A program made the position numbers and the translations under genes. Below are positions 61,036 through 64,000 of a stretch of DNA of 64,000 bases, piece after piece. This DNA is from Fimenecus sp964540535 (GTDB taxonomy: Bacteria; Bacillota; Clostridia; Oscillospirales; Acutalibacteraceae). The stretch spans positions 186,001 through 250,000 of the forward strand of contig CAZIMO010000001.1 in NCBI GenBank assembly GCA_964540535.1, read 5' to 3'. Numbering within the stretch: position 1 is the stretch's first letter; every line of letters starts with the position of its first letter. The notes under the pieces are model-generated. The model was not told the origin of the DNA. It made no database searches and saw nothing but the letters and a program-made list of their open reading frames with translations.

Positions 61036-61323
61036 ATGGCAGAGAAAAATAAATTTCTCACTTATAAGGGCAGACCGTTGGTTCGCAACGGCAAAACCCT
61101 TTATTACGGCGAAGCTTCGGAAAAATATGTTATTATGATGCAGATTTTGGCTACAAAGCCCGTTGGCGATACAGAAGTTGCTTCAAAAGTATCTGTTCAG
61201 CTTATTAACACAGACCCCGATGTCAGCGCTCGTGAGAGAATTGTAAAATCAAGTGAAAAAAAAGGTCTTTATGCCGCTATGGACATTGCCGAGATTTGGC
61301 TGTCAAGAGCATTGGCTAACTGA
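61036..61323 (+). CDS. Conserved small protein of unknown function
   Basis: 95 residues, AGAGGTG site, 11 bp after ireB. No signal or membrane segment. Features: KFLTYKGRPLVRNGKTLYYGEASEKYVIMMQIL, a basic front with a YG turn, and a C-terminal helix GLYAAMDIAEIWLSRALAN. The middle strand QLINTDPDVSARERIV looks like a beta element. I recognise no family, but the regular ribosome site and spacing show it is a real gene, probably co-transcribed with ireB. Confidence 0.72.
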   Translation: MAEKNKFLTYKGRPLVRNGKTLYYGEASEKYVIMMQILATKPVGDTEVASKVSVQLINTDPDVSARERIVKSSEKKGLYAAMDIAEIWLSRALAN

Positions 61324-61376
61324 AACAAAGGCGGCGGGCTATTTTCGCCGTCTTAATTTTTTAGAGGTGAAAACAA

Positions 61377-61928
61377 ATGACTTATCATCTTACTGTTGCA
61401 GGAGTAGAACGAGAGCTTACGCTTTGCCCTGTCACAGACGATCTTTACATTGCAGGCTTTATTGTTTTCGGCGACCCCGAGCTTACAACAGCCTGTGCTG
61501 AAGCTATGCTTAAAGCTGCTCCGGAATACGATTACATAATAACCGCTGAGGCAAAAGGTATTCCGTTGGCTCATGAAATGGCAAGACTTCACGGCAATGA
61601 AAAATATTTTGTTGCAAGAAAAAAGCCGAAAGCGTATATGTCGGGTGTGTTTGAGGTAACGGTAAATTCAATTACCACAAAGGGCGAACAAAAGCTTTAT
61701 TTAGACACTGCCGATGCAGAGCTTATGAAGGGTAAAAAAATTCTTCTTGTTGACGATGTCGTAACAACAGGCGAATCAATAAACGGACTCGAAAAGCTTG
61801 TAACAGAGGCAGGCGGTATTGTTTGCGGAAAGCTTTGCGTTTTAGCTGAAGATACTGCGTCGGAGCGTGACGATTTAATATATCTTGAAAAACTCCCCGT
61901 TTTCAATCCGGACGGAACCGTAAAATAA
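61377..61928 (+). CDS. Adenine phosphoribosyltransferase-like protein
   Basis: 183 residues, GAGGTG site. Type I PRTase fold: ITAEAKGIPLAHEMARLHG, FVARKKPKAYMSG, and the PRPP-binding loop KILLVDDVVTTGESINGLEKL. The acidic pair and TTGES are complete. The general plan is that of Apt/PurR-type purine PRTases; it lacks the DNA-binding domain of PurR. Substrate (adenine, xanthine or another base) is open. 53 bp after the preceding gene. Confidence 0.85.
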   Translation: MTYHLTVAGVERELTLCPVTDDLYIAGFIVFGDPELTTACAEAMLKAAPEYDYIITAEAKGIPLAHEMARLHGNEKYFVARKKPKAYMSGVFEVTVNSITTKGEQKLYLDTADAELMKGKKILLVDDVVTTGESINGLEKLVTEAGGIVCGKLCVLAEDTASERDDLIYLEKLPVFNPDGTVK

Positions 61929-61957
61929 TTAAATTACTATAAAATTGAGGTATAATT

Positions 61958-62737
61958 ATGAAAGAATACTTTAAAAGAATAACAACTGTTCCTAAAAAGT
62001 GGGAACTTGTTTTTTGGTGGATTTTCAGAATAACTATGATTGTTGCGATGATTGACTCGGCTTTCGGCTTGGGACTTCGACGTGACGAACCCGATATTCA
62101 GCAGGTATTGCAGACAGGCGCAAACCTTTTAGGTATGTTCGCTTGGGAAATCTTTATGATGTTCCCAAAAAACACTTGGCCCCGCTTCTGCCCTACATAT
62201 CTTCAAAGCATTATGATTCCGTTTATTTGGTGCGCCTCTTTCGGCGGCGCTTATCTTAACTGGTATTACAGCGTTAATGCAATTGACATAATCCTGCACA
62301 CAGTTTTGGGCGGAGTCGGCGTTATCGGCGGTTATGAACTTGCTACCTGTATGCAAAAGCGTGATAAAAAGACCTGTGATGTTAAGGTAGTTTTGCTTTG
62401 CGCATTAGGCGTCGCATTCATTGCAGGCAACTTGTGGGAGCTTTTCGAGTTTACATTCGACCAGGTTGCAAACGGCGACTCACAGCATTGGTCAAAGGCT
62501 TTAGCTGAAGCGGCTGCAATAGAGTATAACAATCCGAACCTTGCGCATCCCAATGTAATTCCCGAGCTTGACCCAATGAGATATGCAATTATTGACACAA
62601 TGGAGGACATCATTTGCAATACTGTCGGTTCGGTAATCACTTATATCGCATTAAGAATTAAGCCCTTTAACCACTCCGGCAAAAATGACATTAACAAGCT
62701 GTTTGCTGAAGAAAATCAAACAGTTGCTGCTAAATAA
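61958..62737 (+). CDS. Integral membrane protein of unknown function
   Basis: 259 residues, TTGAGGT site. Six likely membrane helices, e.g. WELVFWWIFRITMIVAMIDSAF, LLGMFAWEIFMMF, SIMIPFIWCASFGGAYL, IILHTVLGGVGVIGGYEL, and VLLCALGVAFIAGNLWELFEF. A motif pair GNLWELFEFTFDQ and DTMEDIICNTVGSVI recalls small membrane proteins of the DUF2238/YdjM kind, where acidic residues sit near helix ends. I cannot assign a function. Last gene before a terminator; 29 bp after the phosphoribosyltransferase. Confidence 0.7.
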   Translation: MKEYFKRITTVPKKWELVFWWIFRITMIVAMIDSAFGLGLRRDEPDIQQVLQTGANLLGMFAWEIFMMFPKNTWPRFCPTYLQSIMIPFIWCASFGGAYLNWYYSVNAIDIILHTVLGGVGVIGGYELATCMQKRDKKTCDVKVVLLCALGVAFIAGNLWELFEFTFDQVANGDSQHWSKALAEAAAIEYNNPNLAHPNVIPELDPMRYAIIDTMEDIICNTVGSVITYIALRIKPFNHSGKNDINKLFAEENQTVAAK

Positions 62738-62744
62738 TAAGTAT

Positions 62745-62782
62745 AAAAAATGCGGTACAGCCGAAAGACTGTGCCGCATTTT
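62745..62782. terminator. Bidirectional terminator
   Basis: AAAATGCGGTACAG with CTGTGCCGCATTTT (one mismatch), A run left and T-rich right, between converging genes. Confidence 0.88.
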
Positions 62783-62801
62783 GTGTTTATATAACTGCTT
62801 T

Positions 62802-64000
62802 TTACAGAATTACTCCGTCTTTAAAAATTGCAATTTCACGGTAACCGTTAATTTCATTTTTAGTTTCTTTGCCGTTTGCCGTTTCAACGATAAGCGTTAA
62901 CAAATCATTGTCACAATTAGTATTAAGACATTCACCTGCATTAAAGTCAATCCAATTTGATTTTCTTTCGGCAAGGCTTGTATTTGTTGAAATTTTGACA
63001 GTAGGCACGGGCGCGCCGAGGGGTGTTCCCCTGCCTGTTGTGAATAATATCAAGTGACATCCAACAGCGGTTAAATTTGTTATTGCAACAATATCGTTGC
63101 CGGGACCGTTAAGCAGATTAAGACCCGATTGTTCAGCAAAATCCCCGTAATCAAGCACGGCAGTTATCGGCGCTTTACCGCCCTTTTGAACACAGCCGAG
63201 TGACTTTTCTTCAAGGGTAGTAATACCGCCCTCTTTATTACCCGGTGATGGATTTTCACTTACCGGCTGATTGTGGCTGATAAAATATTTTTTACATCCG
63301 TTAATCATAGCGACAGCTTTGCCGAACACATTTTCATTAACGCATCTGTTCATCAATAATTGTTCCGCGCCGAACATTTCGGGCACTTCGGTTAACACTG
63401 CCGTACCGCCCATTGCTGTTATTTTATCGGTAATTCTGCCCGCAAGCGGATTAGCGGTAATTCCCGAAAGTCCGTCACTGCCGCCGCATTTAAGACCGAT
63501 TTTAAGCTTTGAAATGGGAACATCAGTTCTAATATCGGATTTTGCCTGTTCCTGCAATTCAGTTATAATTTTTATACCTTCTGCTATTTCATCTTCGCTG
63601 TCTTGACAGTTGAGAAATCTAATTCTTTCTTCGTCATATTCGCCGAGAAATTTTTTTAGCCGGGTAATATTATTGTTTTCACAGCCAAGTCCAAGCACAA
63701 GCACACCGCCTGCGTTGGGGTGTTTTATGAGTCCGCATAAAATCTGCTGTGTGTGCAAATGGTCATCGCCAAGCTGACTGCATCCGTAAGGGTGAGTAAA
63801 ACAAAATGCCCCTGTTTTTTCAGCAAGCTTTTGCGCAATTTTATTGACGCAACCCACTGTATTAACAATCCAAATATCGTTTCTGATGCCTATATCGCTG
63901 TTTTTGCGGATATATGCAGAAACCATCAAGGGTTCACAGCTTTCTGCGGTTGTTATATTCGGAGTATATGTATATTGAAGCTCGCCAAAAAGGGCAGTTT
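62802..64000 (-). CDS. uxaA: UxaA-like altronate dehydratase (5' end outside window)
   Basis: The minus-strand frame stays open to the right edge, giving 399 residues; the first TTG/ATG near 63929 is internal, since the residues before it (FGELQYTYTPNITTAES) are also part of the family. Boxes present: GIRNDIWIVNTVGCVNKIAQKL, HPYGCSQLGDDH, GLGCENN, LKCGGSDGLSGITANPLAGRITD, FTTGRGTPLGAPVPTVKISTN, which are UxaA/GarD signatures; cysteine residues may hold iron. Altronate dehydratase turns D-altronate to 2-keto-3-deoxygluconate in galacturonate breakdown. The N-terminal SAF domain would be outside. Confidence 0.9.
   Translation of the reverse strand, partial: TALFGELQYTYTPNITTAESCEPLMVSAYIRKNSDIGIRNDIWIVNTVGCVNKIAQKLAEKTGAFCFTHPYGCSQLGDDHLHTQQILCGLIKHPNAGGVLVLGLGCENNNITRLKKFLGEYDEERIRFLNCQDSEDEIAEGIKIITELQEQAKSDIRTDVPISKLKIGLKCGGSDGLSGITANPLAGRITDKITAMGGTAVLTEVPEMFGAEQLLMNRCVNENVFGKAVAMINGCKKYFISHNQPVSENPSPGNKEGGITTLEEKSLGCVQKGGKAPITAVLDYGDFAEQSGLNLLNGPGNDIVAITNLTAVGCHLILFTTGRGTPLGAPVPTVKISTNTSLAERKSNWIDFNAGECLNTNCDNDLLTLIVETANGKETKNEINGYREIAIFKDGVIL

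Noticed and set aside
1..64000. tRNA, rRNA, prophage, insertion-sequence transposase or integrase genes
   Set aside because: I looked for tRNA arms, rRNA motifs and transposase or integrase signatures and found none that I can support.

Overview
The window reads as chromosome of a low-GC Gram-positive anaerobe of the class Clostridia, most like the Oscillospiraceae/Ruminococcaceae gut lineage. The grounds are AT-rich DNA, strong AGGAGG-type ribosome binding sites, frequent TTG/GTG starts, a T-box leader on pheST, an IreB homologue, an agr-type peptide signalling cassette and a type I-C CRISPR system. No rRNA or tRNA gene was seen. Both ends cut a gene: an Orn/Lys/Arg decarboxylase tail on the left and an altronate dehydratase (uxaA-like) on the right.

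Layout. 1-3.9 kb: decarboxylase tail, then an agr-like quorum-sensing island with a GHKL kinase and LytTR regulator on the minus strand, an XRE repressor, and a divergent agrD-agrB pair on the plus strand. 3.9-7.5 kb: soluble phosphorelay proteins (an Hpt protein, a REC-kinase, a REC-AraC regulator and a REC-Hpt protein) with a 101-bp tandem repeat between them. 7.8-11.7 kb: an EamA exporter, an S26-type peptidase, a DegT aminotransferase and a PF14907-like nucleotidyltransferase. 11.8-29.3 kb: one long minus-strand exopolysaccharide operon from a single strong promoter. It carries a PglC-like phosphoglycosyl transferase, a PLP enzyme, an ATP-grasp ligase, three GT4 glycosyltransferases, Wzy, Wzx, a pyruvyl transferase, an FrhB-like protein, a LicD / cytidylyltransferase / PdxA trio, and the CapE-CapF-CapG route to UDP-L-FucNAc.

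29.7-35 kb: a CofE-like protein with a stand-alone GMP synthase ATP-pyrophosphatase, then an Lsa-like ABC-F resistance gene behind an elaborate attenuator leader, and an AraC-GyrI regulator. 35.2-44.7 kb: complete type I-C CRISPR-Cas (cas3-cas5c-cas8c-cas7c-cas4-cas1-cas2) and an array of 20 repeats and 19 spacers. A 44-bp direct repeat with one mismatch brackets the whole module. 45.7-49.3 kb: an MBOAT acyltransferase, an SGNH hydrolase, an ECF sigma factor and an RsiV-like anti-sigma factor, resembling lysozyme-response O-acetylation loci. 49.3-52.3 kb: a YtrA/YtrB-like GntR-ABC operon with a palindromic operator over its start site.

52.4-64 kb: mostly housekeeping. It holds an AI-2E family transporter, a DUF1846 protein, a broken vanZ, an orphan MacB/LolD-type ATPase, T-box-pheS-pheT, ireB, small conserved genes, a phosphoribosyltransferase, a membrane protein and partial uxaA. 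A 280-bp element with perfect 21-bp terminal inverted repeats lies between the T-box terminator and pheS.

The best candidates for something undescribed are the ABC-F leader (mutually exclusive helices plus a 7-codon leader peptide), the palindrome-ended element in the pheST leader, the pdxA/cytidylyltransferase/licD trio, and the split MBOAT+SGNH system joined to SigV/RsiV-like regulators.
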